A stretch of 49,498 bases of DNA. Source: Shewanella sp. CG12_big_fil_rev_8_21_14_0_65_47_15 (lineage in GTDB: Bacteria > Pseudomonadota > Gammaproteobacteria > Enterobacterales > Shewanellaceae). This document shows, one piece after another, positions 1-7,860 of the stretch. Every line of letters begins with the position of its first letter. Within the stretch, counting starts at the first letter, position 1. The stretch spans positions 43,051 through 92,548 of the forward strand of contig NZ_PFGL01000071.1 in assembly GCF_002783505.1 (NCBI RefSeq), given 5' to 3'. The position numbers and the translations under genes are program-made. The notes under the pieces are model-generated. The model made no database searches. It was not told where the DNA came from and saw only the letters and a list, made by a program, of their open reading frames with translations.

Positions 1-124
1 TGACAATTCATGCTGCAAACTGACAACAAAGTTATCTTGCTTTGGGGCAAAAGTAAGCTAGAAATTACAGTGCTATTTTAGCTCTGCCATTTGAGGGATG
101 AGGTAATAGGTGATTTTAGGATGA

Positions 125-159
125 CTCAGAATGAGGTTTTATACATGCCTCATTCTGAG
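125..159. terminator. Hairpin downstream of degS
   Basis: Perfect 12-bp inverted arms (CTCAGAATGAGG at 125-136, CCTCATTCTGAG at 148-159) flank an 11-nt loop. The hairpin lies 24 bp past the degS stop on the minus strand. No clear T-tract follows on either strand, so it may be a transcript 3'-end or processing hairpin and not a classical intrinsic terminator. Confidence 0.45.
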
Positions 160-182
160 GTTAACAAGGTCAGTTACTGAGC

Positions 183-1265
183 TTAATTATCAACCACAAC
201 CTTTTCATCAATAATGACCGGTAACTCTTGCGGTTTACCTTGGCGGATGACCGTCATCATCACCTTTTTACCTGGGGTGGTTTCTGCGATGCGGTCCATC
301 AGCATCTCTACGCCGGGAACATCTTCGCCATCATATTTAATAATCACATCCCTTGGCATTAACTGGGCCCGTGCCGCAGGGCCGTTAGGGTCGACTCCTG
401 TGACTAATACCCCCCGCAAATCGGGCAGATTTAGAATTTGTGCTACTACAGGGTTAATCGGCTCGCCGGAAATCCCTAATGCTCCGCGGATCACGCGGCC
501 GTTCTTAATCAACTTGCCCATAATGCTGTGGGCTAATTTAATCGGGATAGCGAAGTTTATGCCGTGGCCACCGCCTTCTTCACCTATTTGGAATGCCGCG
601 GTGTTAATCCCAATCAGACTACCGTTGGTGTCGATTAAGGCGCCACCGGAATTGCCCGCGTTAATCGCGGCATCGGTTTGCAGGAAGTCTAAATAACCCG
701 AACTTAAACCGTTACGGCCGGTGGCGCTAATAATGCCTTGGGTAATGGTTTGGCCTAAATTGTAGGGGTTGCCAATGGCGAGCACCACGTCACCGACTTG
801 GGGGGGGCTATCTAGATTAACGGGGACAATCGGTAAGTTATCGCCTTCGATTTTAAGGACAGAGAGATCGGTTTCAGGATCGAAACCCACCACTTCCGAG
901 GTAAATTTACGGCCATCCTGCAGGGCGACCACAATTTCATCGGCTTTTTTAATTACATGATAATTCGTGAGAATATAGCCCTCTTTACTCATTATCACCC
1001 CAGAGCCTAGGCCTTGGAGTGAGCCTGAATTGAGTGGGCGACTCTGATCTATGCTGAGGCTGTAAATATTGACTACGGCAGGGGCTGCGCGGCGCACGGC
1101 CTTGGCAAAGGATAGCTCGACTGTGTTATTCGCTCGGGGCTGAAGCAGACTATTACCGAGGTGTTGGTCATCGAAATAACGGGTGACCAATAAGAACATT
1201 GCCGCCATGATAAGACCGAAAAGGGTGGCTTTACCTAGATATAACAGAGTGTCTTTTATTGTCAT
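183..1265 (-). CDS. degS: Site-1 periplasmic serine protease DegS (sigma-E pathway)
   Basis: Inner-membrane-anchored trypsin-like protease. In the family it senses misfolded outer-membrane proteins through its PDZ domain and cleaves the anti-sigma factor RseA, releasing sigma E. An N-terminal membrane segment (about residues 9-28) has no signal-cleavage site. The protease domain carries His103 (TNYHV), Asp133 (PETDLSV) and Ser206 (GNSGGAL). A single PDZ domain fills about 255-350. One PDZ domain plus an uncleaved anchor, and the 360-residue length, separate it from the neighbouring two-PDZ DegQ. It lies 126 bp downstream of degQ in the same direction, the usual degQ-degS pair. An unusual palindrome in the gap suggests the two genes may not simply be co-transcribed. 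Confidence 0.95.
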   Translation of the reverse strand: MTIKDTLLYLGKATLFGLIMAAMFLLVTRYFDDQHLGNSLLQPRANNTVELSFAKAVRRAAPAVVNIYSLSIDQSRPLNSGSLQGLGSGVIMSKEGYILTNYHVIKKADEIVVALQDGRKFTSEVVGFDPETDLSVLKIEGDNLPIVPVNLDSPPQVGDVVLAIGNPYNLGQTITQGIISATGRNGLSSGYLDFLQTDAAINAGNSGGALIDTNGSLIGINTAAFQIGEEGGGHGINFAIPIKLAHSIMGKLIKNGRVIRGALGISGEPINPVVAQILNLPDLRGVLVTGVDPNGPAARAQLMPRDVIIKYDGEDVPGVEMLMDRIAETTPGKKVMMTVIRQGKPQELPVIIDEKVVVDN

Positions 1266-1319
1266 GGCAGGATAAATATTGAAAAAGGTGAGTTAGATTA
1301 ACATGGTTAACCGCGCGAA

Positions 1320-1345
1320 GCATAGGGAACCTAGGTTCCCTATGC
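1320..1345. promoter_or_regulatory. 26-bp perfect palindrome in the degQ-degS gap
   Basis: The sequence from 1320 to 1345 equals its own reverse complement, with arms GCATAGGGAACC and GGTTCCCTATGC around the central TA. It sits between the degQ stop and the degS start. A second, imperfect hairpin (GTCTGAAA at 1354-1361, TTTCAGAC at 1373-1380) lies closer to degQ. Neither is followed by a convincing T-tract. The pair could be a terminator or processing signal between the genes, or a dimeric-protein operator. Confidence 0.5.
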
Positions 1346-1391
1346 AGATCAGTGTCTGAAAAATTGCTGAAATTTCAGACGCGAGCGTCGA

Positions 1392-2744
1392 TTAGCGTAA
1401 CACTAAGTACAGCATGCTCTTATCGCGGAGGATCTTCAGTGCTACTGCACCTTCTTGATCTTTAAGTTGTGCTTTGAGCGACTTGAGATCCTTCACCGCA
1501 GAACGGTTAATTCCCACAATCACATCGCCTTTTTGCAAGCCACTCATGGCTGCGGGTGAACCTTGCGCCACTTCGGTAATTTCAATGCCCTTAGCTGAGT
1601 TTTCTAGGGAAGCTCCCTGCAGCATGGGGTGAACTGCGCCAGCGGCAGCCTCTGTGGTTTGACTGGCTTCGCCTAAGGTCACTTTAACCGTTTTAGAGTC
1701 GCCATCGCGGATCAGTCCTAGCTCAACTTTAGCACCAGCGCCCATAGTGGCGACTTTAGCGCGTAGCTCTTGGAATGACTTAATCGCACGGCCATCGACA
1801 CTGACAATAATATCGCCCGCCTTAATGCCGGCTTTTTCCGCGGCGCTGCCAGCGGTGACTTCATTGACAAAGCCACCGTGCTGGGTATCTAAACCAAAAC
1901 CTTGTGCGAGTTGGCTATCCAGATCGCGTCCCGAAATCCCCAGTACACCGCGGCGTACTTCACCGTGTTCGGCAATCTGTGCAACCAAGTTTTTCACCAT
2001 ATTGGCGGGGATCGCAAAGCCAATACCGACGTTACCGCCGCCCGGTGCGACGATTGCGGTGTTAATCCCAATCAATTCACCGTTTAAGTTAACCAGCGCG
2101 CCACCGGAATTACCGCTGTTTATCGCGGCATCGGTTTGAATAAAGTTTTCCAGCATTTCTATGCCTAAGCCACTTCGACCTAAGGCACTGACGATACCGG
2201 ATGTGACTGTTTGCCCTAAACCGAAGGGATTACCAATGGCAACGGCAAAGTCGCCGACACGCAAGTCATCGGAGTTAGAAGATTTAATGGCAACAAGATT
2301 TTTGGCCTCAATTTGCAGTAATGCGATATCAGACTCTGAATCCGTACCAATGAGTTTGGCTTTGACTTCACGGCCATCGTGCAGTCCGACTTGAATATCA
2401 TCGGCACCATCAATCACGTGATTGTTGGTGACTATATAGCCTTTATCCGCATCAATGATGACCCCTGAGCCTAAGCCTCTAAAAGGGCGTTCCTGCACTT
2501 GCTCCTGCGGTGCATTGGGGCCAAAGAAGTAACGGAAAACATCAGGTACTCTTTGCTTAGAAACATGAGTTCCCGTCACTGCTACTGATACTACTGCGGG
2601 TGTCGTACGCTCAAGCATAGGCGCAAGACTTGGAATGGATTGTCCCTCAACCGTCTGTGGAATGGCGGCCTGTGAGATGGCAGGCATCATAGTCAAGGTA
2701 GCGGCTAACATTGCGGCTGAAAGTACAGATAGTTTTGTTTTCAT
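1392..2744 (-). CDS. degQ: Periplasmic serine endoprotease DegQ (DegP/HtrA family)
   Basis: Periplasmic quality-control protease and chaperone that forms oligomeric cages and degrades unfolded envelope proteins. An N-terminal signal peptide of about 26 residues ends near AISQA. The catalytic triad is His109 (TNNHV), Asp139 (SESDIAL) and Ser213 (GNSGGAL). Two PDZ domains follow (about 255-345 and 365-445). The length of 450 residues is typical of DegQ. It is shorter than DegP because the LA loop, around the RYFFGPNAPQ segment, is short. It lies immediately upstream of degS on the same strand. Confidence 0.95.
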   Translation of the reverse strand: MKTKLSVLSAAMLAATLTMMPAISQAAIPQTVEGQSIPSLAPMLERTTPAVVSVAVTGTHVSKQRVPDVFRYFFGPNAPQEQVQERPFRGLGSGVIIDADKGYIVTNNHVIDGADDIQVGLHDGREVKAKLIGTDSESDIALLQIEAKNLVAIKSSNSDDLRVGDFAVAIGNPFGLGQTVTSGIVSALGRSGLGIEMLENFIQTDAAINSGNSGGALVNLNGELIGINTAIVAPGGGNVGIGFAIPANMVKNLVAQIAEHGEVRRGVLGISGRDLDSQLAQGFGLDTQHGGFVNEVTAGSAAEKAGIKAGDIIVSVDGRAIKSFQELRAKVATMGAGAKVELGLIRDGDSKTVKVTLGEASQTTEAAAGAVHPMLQGASLENSAKGIEITEVAQGSPAAMSGLQKGDVIVGINRSAVKDLKSLKAQLKDQEGAVALKILRDKSMLYLVLR

Positions 2745-3153
2745 CTATTCATAACTCCAAATAAGGGATCAAGGATCTGGATGTAATGCGTCGTTATAGT
2801 GTGCGCACCAGATCAAATCTGTATCGGTACCGGCTATTTGCCTAGGTAACCATTCGGACACGCACCTATTTGAAAAAGTTCATCAATATTAACAAAGGTT
2901 AATTTCTTTGTGGCGATTTTATCGGCTCTTCCTTGAATGTAACAGAAGTGAAAACTATGGGCGCTGAGCGTATTTTTCAACACTAGGAAGTCAATATAGC
3001 GCCATTGAATATAGGCCATTGTAATTTAGGGGGCAGATTTAAAGGGAGGATTAATTTACCTTGTTTGCCCAATGCGGCATTAATATATCCTGTGCCACAT
3101 TTGCCGTGCTAATATCGTCACAGTTTTAATAAAGGTTATAAGAGAATTAAACA
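2745..3153. other. Intergenic region between degQ and zapE
   Basis: About 410 bp separate the divergent degQ and zapE genes and must hold both promoters. A 61-codon minus-strand reading frame (2834-3019) has no ribosome-binding site and no recognisable features, so I do not call it. In E. coli yhcB lies at this position. I see no yhcB-like coding sequence here. Confidence 0.5.
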
Positions 3154-4266
3154 GTGCCTCAGTTAAGCCCTTGGCTGCATTATCAAAGAGATCTTACCCG
3201 AGATGGTTTTTCCCATGATCCGGCCCAAGAAATTGCCGTTAAGGCGTTGCAACGAGTCTATGAGGATTTAACCGCCGCAGAGGAACCCAGTTCGCTCATC
3301 ACTAAGTTGTTTACGGCAATAGGATTAACATCGGCGCCTGCTGCGACTAAAGGCCTGTATCTCTGGGGCGGAGTGGGGCGCGGTAAAACCTATCTGATGG
3401 ATACCTTCTATGATGCACTGCCTGGCGATAAAAAACTGCGGGCCCACTTTCATCGCTTTATGCACCAGTTACACTTAGATTTAGATGGCCTCAAAGGCAC
3501 AAGGGATCCCTTATTCGTCATCGCTAAACAGATGGCGGCCAAGTACAGAGTGATTTGTTTCGATGAGTTTTTTGTCTCCGATATTACCGATGCGATGTTA
3601 CTTGGCACTCTTTTCCAAGCGCTATTTAAAGAGGGAGTCGTGTTAGTCGCCACATCGAATATCATTCCCGATGAACTATATAAAAACGGCTTACAGCGCG
3701 TCCGTTTCTTACCGGCAATCGCTTTAATCAATCAGCATTGTGAAGTGTTAAATGTGGACTCAGGCATTGACTATCGACTGCGAACGTTAGAGCAGGCGGA
3801 GATTTATCATTATCCCTTGGATGCGCAGGCCGATACTAACCTGTTGCATTACTTCCAACAATTGGCGCCTGAGGCTGAAGTGTCGGTCGAAGCCATTGAA
3901 ATTGAAGGGCGTGAAATCCAAATTCGCCAACAAGCACAGGGCGTGTTACTCGCAGATTTTAGAGCCCTGTGCGATGGGCCGCGTAGCCAACGGGATTATA
4001 TGGAGTTAGCACGGATTTATCATACTGTGCTCGTAAGCGGTATAGAGCAAATGGGCGCTTTTCTCACTGGCGATGATATTGCTAGGCGTTTTCTTGCTAT
4101 GGTGGATGAGTTTTACGAGCGCAATGTCAAACTGATTGTATCGGCCCAAGTGCCGCTAGAAGATATTTACGCCGATGGATTGCTGAGTTTTGAATTTAGA
4201 CGTTGCCGTTCACGTCTTATTGAAATGCAATCCCACGATTATTTAAAAACAGAGCACCTACCTTAA
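3154..4266 (+). CDS. zapE: Cell division protein ZapE (AFG1-like ATPase)
   Basis: AFG1/LACE1-family P-loop ATPase. The E. coli protein binds FtsZ and modulates the Z-ring under stress. The Walker A motif is GGVGRGKT at residues 72-79. Walker B is the hydrophobic run ending in CFDEF, followed by the family-typical VSDITDAM segment. The 370-residue length is normal. The start is a GTG preceded only by a weak purine-rich AGAGAA. The N-terminus (LSPWLHYQRDL, DGFSHDPAQ) matches the family closely, which supports this start. It sits beside degQ/degS and upstream of rplM, as in Enterobacteria. Confidence 0.93.
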   Translation: MPQLSPWLHYQRDLTRDGFSHDPAQEIAVKALQRVYEDLTAAEEPSSLITKLFTAIGLTSAPAATKGLYLWGGVGRGKTYLMDTFYDALPGDKKLRAHFHRFMHQLHLDLDGLKGTRDPLFVIAKQMAAKYRVICFDEFFVSDITDAMLLGTLFQALFKEGVVLVATSNIIPDELYKNGLQRVRFLPAIALINQHCEVLNVDSGIDYRLRTLEQAEIYHYPLDAQADTNLLHYFQQLAPEAEVSVEAIEIEGREIQIRQQAQGVLLADFRALCDGPRSQRDYMELARIYHTVLVSGIEQMGAFLTGDDIARRFLAMVDEFYERNVKLIVSAQVPLEDIYADGLLSFEFRRCRSRLIEMQSHDYLKTEHLP

Positions 4267-4413
4267 CCTTGTGTGGTATGTGTTTTCTACAATTTCCTCC
4301 TCGAATTGCCAGTGGCTTGTTAATCCGTTGGATGACGGGCCAGATTGAGCGAAATTTTATAATTTTTGGCAAAAAATCAGGTGATTTTTAACTCAGCTTT
4401 GTCTATACTCCGC

Positions 4414-4555
4414 CACCTGCCCACGTTACTCCGCCAATTGGGCGGAAGTTGTAAGCCGGATTAAGTGCTCGAAGGGGTACCGAAAGGCAATTTTGTGTTG
4501 TTTGCAAATGCAAACAACATGTGAGACAGAAAATTAACTTTGGGTTTTTGTAATA
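4414..4555 (+). promoter_or_regulatory. rplM-rpsI promoter and 5' leader, possible L13 autoregulatory site
   Basis: A TATACT -10-like hexamer at 4414-4419 precedes a leader of about 130 nt. The leader ends in a strong hairpin with 10-bp arms, GTTGTTTGCA (4497-4506) and TGCAAACAAC (4509-4518), only 38 nt before the rplM start. E. coli rplM-rpsI is known to be translationally repressed by L13 through its leader. The hairpin is a candidate for the equivalent element here, which is inference. No good -35 was identified. Confidence 0.4.
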
Positions 4556-4984
4556 ATGAAGACTTTTACTGCTACACCAGAAACTGTAACTCGTGACTGG
4601 TTCGTCGTTGATGCAGACGGCAAAACTTTAGGTCGTATCGCTACTGAAATTGCTACCCGTTTACGCGGAAAGCACAAGCCAGAATACACTCCTCATGTTG
4701 ACACTGGTGATTACATCATCGTTATCAACGCTGAGAAAGTTACTGTTACTGGTAACAAAGCGAAAGGCAAAACGTACTACTCGCATTCAGGCTTCCCTGG
4801 TGGCATTAAGCAAATCAGCTTTGAAAAGCTGCAAGCGCATAAGCCAGAAATGATCATCGAGAAGGCAGTTAAGGGTATGTTACCAAAAGGTCCTCTGGGC
4901 CGTGCCATGTTCCGTAAACTGAAAGTTTACGCTGGCGCAGAACATAACCACGCTGCACAACAACCTCAAGTTCTTGATATCTAA
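4556..4984 (+). CDS. rplM: 50S ribosomal protein L13
   Basis: Primary 23S rRNA-binding protein needed early in large-subunit assembly. The 142-residue length and the sequence ([16 protein letters not shown] near the N-terminus, [22 protein letters not shown]) are textbook L13. It is followed 14 bp later by rpsI, giving the universal rplM-rpsI operon. Codon use is strongly biased to highly expressed codons. Confidence 0.98.
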
Positions 4985-4998
4985 ACGGGATTAAGCAA

Positions 4999-5391
4999 AT
5001 GGCTGCAACTCAGTACTACGGCACTGGCCGTCGCAAAACCTCTACAGCTCGCGTATTCGCTAAAGCTGGTAGTGGCAACATCGTTGTAAATCAACGTCCT
5101 TTGGATCAGTATTTTGGTCGTGAAACTGCTCGTATGGTTGTTCGTCAGCCATTAGAGTTAGTTGAAATGACTGACAAGCTGGACATCTATGTAACTGTTA
5201 AAGGCGGTGGTATCACTGGCCAAGCAGGCGCAATCCGTCACGGTATTACCCGTGCTCTGATGCAATTAGATGAAGCTCTGCGTCCATCGTTACGTTCTGC
5301 TGGTTTCGTTACCCGTGACGCTCGTAAAGTTGAGCGTAAGAAAGTGGGTCTACGTAAAGCACGTCGTAAGCCACAATTCTCTAAGCGTTAA
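4999..5391 (+). CDS. rpsI: 30S ribosomal protein S9
   Basis: Small-subunit protein whose C-terminal tail reaches the P-site tRNA. It has 130 residues, begins with [15 protein letters not shown] and ends in the family-typical KPQFSKR tail with its terminal Lys-Arg. It is the second gene of the rplM operon and is followed directly by an intrinsic terminator. Confidence 0.98.
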
Positions 5392-5410
5392 TACGTTTGT
5401 GGAATATCAA

Positions 5411-5437
5411 AAAACCCAGCTTATGCTGGGTTTTTTA
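5411..5437 (+). terminator. Intrinsic terminator after rpsI
   Basis: Stem ACCCAGC (5414-5420), loop TTAT, stem GCTGGGT (5425-5431), then a T-run through 5436. It also has A-rich flanks. It is a clear rho-independent terminator. Confidence 0.9.
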
Positions 5438-5489
5438 TTGGCTAAAATTGGCTATCATCTGGGAATAAGCTTGAACTTGAGAGGGGAAG

Positions 5490-5678
5490 ATGACATTTCA
5501 ATTATTTATGCTGGCGATTGCATTAGTGTTGATCCTAGAAGGCGTAGGCCCACTGTTATTTCCTAATAAATGGCGTCGTTATCTGAATGAACTTTCTAAC
5601 CAAGATCAGCAAGTTTTACGCAGAATAGGCGGCGCTTTAGTCACGGCGGGAGCTGTCATTTTGATCATTTTTTCATAA
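5490..5678 (+). CDS. Small inner-membrane protein, DUF2065 (YjeT-like)
   Basis: A 62-residue protein with two predicted membrane segments (about 3-23 and 45-61). They flank a short basic and polar loop containing FPNKWRRYLNEL. The start has a good ribosome-binding site (GAGAGGGGAAG). It resembles E. coli YjeT (DUF2065), which likewise sits just upstream of purA. In E. coli yjeT follows hflKC. Here rpsI and its terminator are upstream instead. The function of the family is unknown. Confidence 0.8.
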   Translation: MTFQLFMLAIALVLILEGVGPLLFPNKWRRYLNELSNQDQQVLRRIGGALVTAGAVILIIFS

Positions 5679-5744
5679 ATGCCTTACCACTTGCCGTTTA
5701 AAATCTGTTAGAATTCTTTTTTAACCACAACCTTGCAGCAAACA

Positions 5745-7040
5745 ATGGGCAAAAACGTAGTTGTTCTCGGCACCCAATGGGGTGACGAAGGCAAAGGTAA
5801 GATTGTCGACCTTCTAACAGAACAGGCAAAATATGTAGTTCGCTATCAAGGTGGCCACAATGCGGGTCACACTTTAGTTATCAATGGCGATAAAACCGTA
5901 CTCCATCTGATCCCATCGGGTATTCTACGCAATAATGTGAAATGCATTATTGGTAACGGTGTGGTGCTTGCCCCCGATGCCCTGATGAAAGAAATCAACA
6001 TGCTTAAAGATCGTGGCATTCCCGTTGAGGAACGTCTGCTGATTTCTGAAGCATGTCCGCTGATCCTACCTTTCCACTGCGCCCTAGATATCGCCCGTGA
6101 AAAAGCCCGCGGTAATAAAGCGATTGGTACTACTGGCCGTGGTATCGGACCTGCGTATGAAGATAAGATCTCCCGCCGCGGTCTACGTGTAGGCGATCTA
6201 TTCAATGCAGAACTGTTTGCTGAAAAGCTGAAAGAAGTGATGAAATATCATAACTTTATGCTGACAGAGTATTATCAGGTTGAAGCCGTAGATTATGAGC
6301 AAACGCTAGCAGATGCATTGGCTATGGCCGATTATCTGAAGAGCATGTGTGTTGACGTGACTGAACTCTTGGATACCGCCCGTAAAGCCGGTGAGCCAAT
6401 ACTGTTCGAAGGCGCGCAAGGTACATTACTCGACATCGACCACGGAACATACCCATTTGTAACCTCTTCAAATACTACTGCCGGTGGTGTTGCGACGGGC
6501 AGCGGTTTTGGTCCACGTCACTTAGACTATGTCCTAGGTATTATGAAGGCTTACACCACTCGTGTGGGCGCCGGTCCTTTCCCGACTGAACTCTTATGTG
6601 AAGTGGGTGATCATTTAGGCACTAAAGGCCATGAGTTTGGTGCGACGACGGGTCGTAAGCGCCGTCCAGGTTGGTTGGATGCCGTGGCAATGCGTCGCGC
6701 GGTGCAAATCAACAGTGTGAGTGGCTTCTGCTTGACTAAGTTAGATGTACTCGATGGTCTGAAAGAAGTGAAGATTTGTGTAGGTTATCAACACTCTGAT
6801 GGCACTATTGCAAAAGTCACTCCACTTGCTGCAGAAGGTTATGAGCAGGTTACGCCTGTTTATGAAACTATGCCGGGTTGGAGCGAGTCGACTTTTGGTG
6901 CGACGTCGATTGATCAGTTGCCACAGGCTGCGATCAATTACATCAAGCGTATTGAAGAGTTGTTAGAAACGCCTATCGACATTATCTCTACGGGTCCTGA
7001 TCGTAACGAGACGATGATTTTAGTGAGTCCGTTCAATTAA
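5745..7040 (+). CDS. purA: Adenylosuccinate synthetase
   Basis: Catalyses GTP-dependent condensation of IMP and aspartate to adenylosuccinate, the first committed step to AMP. The glycine-rich loop GTQWGDEGKGK lies near the N-terminus. The IMP and aspartate loops (GTTGRGIGPAYEDK, SSNTTAGG) and the C-terminal STGPDRNETM are present. I start it at the ATG at 5745 (431 residues), because the family begins MGKNVVVLG. An in-frame TTG lies 12 bp upstream. The ribosome-binding site is poor. An intrinsic terminator follows. Confidence 0.97.
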   Translation: MGKNVVVLGTQWGDEGKGKIVDLLTEQAKYVVRYQGGHNAGHTLVINGDKTVLHLIPSGILRNNVKCIIGNGVVLAPDALMKEINMLKDRGIPVEERLLISEACPLILPFHCALDIAREKARGNKAIGTTGRGIGPAYEDKISRRGLRVGDLFNAELFAEKLKEVMKYHNFMLTEYYQVEAVDYEQTLADALAMADYLKSMCVDVTELLDTARKAGEPILFEGAQGTLLDIDHGTYPFVTSSNTTAGGVATGSGFGPRHLDYVLGIMKAYTTRVGAGPFPTELLCEVGDHLGTKGHEFGATTGRKRRPGWLDAVAMRRAVQINSVSGFCLTKLDVLDGLKEVKICVGYQHSDGTIAKVTPLAAEGYEQVTPVYETMPGWSESTFGATSIDQLPQAAINYIKRIEELLETPIDIISTGPDRNETMILVSPFN

Positions 7041-7045
7041 GACTT

Positions 7046-7073
7046 AAAAGGCCGTGTTTCACGGCCTTTTTCT
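7046..7073 (+). terminator. Intrinsic terminator after purA
   Basis: Arms AAAAGGCCGT and ACGGCCTTTT flank a 5-nt loop and run straight into further T residues. Confidence 0.88.
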
Positions 7074-7153
7074 CCGCTGCTTTATGCCTTTCTCTGTTCG
7101 TTCCTGTGGTTAGATGTTTAGCTCAAGAAATCAGCTCAAGCTCAAGAAATAGG

Positions 7154-7159
7154 TTATAC
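7154..7159 (+). promoter_or_regulatory. -10 element for motX
   Basis: TATACT lies about 40 bp before the preferred motX start at 7201. Transcription would begin near 7165-7168. That makes the upstream ATG at 7165 an unlikely start and supports the ATG at 7201. Confidence 0.4.
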
Positions 7160-7200
7160 TGCCGATGCAAGTATTCACCCTATTGTCATTGAGAGTCGTT

Positions 7201-7821
7201 ATGCTACGTACAACATTAGTTGCACTACTGCCCTTAGTATCTTCCATGTGTTTTGCAGAAACACAGGCTGTGGATATTTACAGTCAAGCTCAGTTGCTTG
7301 AGTTGATCAATAGCAATCAATACTTAGCTAAAGTGAAGCGTGATGACTGCCAGCTAGTCCAAGACATAGAAGCGCGTGCCGAAGTCTTGAAACAGCCGCT
7401 ATATCAGTTCCTATGGGGCGAAATGCTCAATCATGGGGCCTGCGTGAAGGCTAATCCCGAGAAGGGCATGAACTTGCTACGGGACTCGGCCGAGCAAGGT
7501 AGCCCTGAGGCTATGGTAAAACTTGCCGAGTATTACCAGAGTGGTAAATTTGTTATTCGTAATAAAGACCGTGCAGTTAACTATTTACTGCCGGCTGCAG
7601 CGGGTGGCAGCTTACCCGCTCGTATGATGTTAGTGCGTTTATTCGGTGAAGGTTATGGTAGTCCCCGGGATTATGAGATGGCCTACCACTGGTTATATAA
7701 CGATGTTTTTGCGGATGAGGCGACTAAGAATAAAGCCTTGTCTTTACTGCAGGTGTTAGCAGCTAAAATGCCCCCTAGTGCAGTGGCGCGGGCCCAGCAA
7801 GCTCAGTTGCGAACCCATTAG
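7201..7821 (+). CDS. motX: Sodium-driven flagellar motor protein MotX
   Basis: Periplasmic T-ring component that, with MotY, recruits PomAB/MotAB stators to polar flagellar motors in Vibrio and Shewanella. The segment IYSQAQLLELIN...DDCQLVQDI, the two Sel1-type repeats (about 88-160) and the YGSPRDYEMAYHWLYN motif closely match MotX as I remember it. From the ATG at 7201 the protein starts with a clean signal peptide ending SSMCFA. An in-frame ATG at 7165 would bury that signal peptide. It lies just upstream of rnr, a neighbour it also has in Vibrio to my knowledge. The rest of the flagellar cluster is not in this window. Confidence 0.88.
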   Translation: MLRTTLVALLPLVSSMCFAETQAVDIYSQAQLLELINSNQYLAKVKRDDCQLVQDIEARAEVLKQPLYQFLWGEMLNHGACVKANPEKGMNLLRDSAEQGSPEAMVKLAEYYQSGKFVIRNKDRAVNYLLPAAAGGSLPARMMLVRLFGEGYGSPRDYEMAYHWLYNDVFADEATKNKALSLLQVLAAKMPPSAVARAQQAQLRTH

Positions 7822-7860
7822 GATGTCTCTGAAAGCAGGGACACATTATTTGGATATTGA

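Noticed and set aside
2834..3019. 61-codon minus-strand ORF between degQ and zapE
   Set aside because: No ribosome-binding site and no recognisable motif. It overlaps the region needed for promoters.
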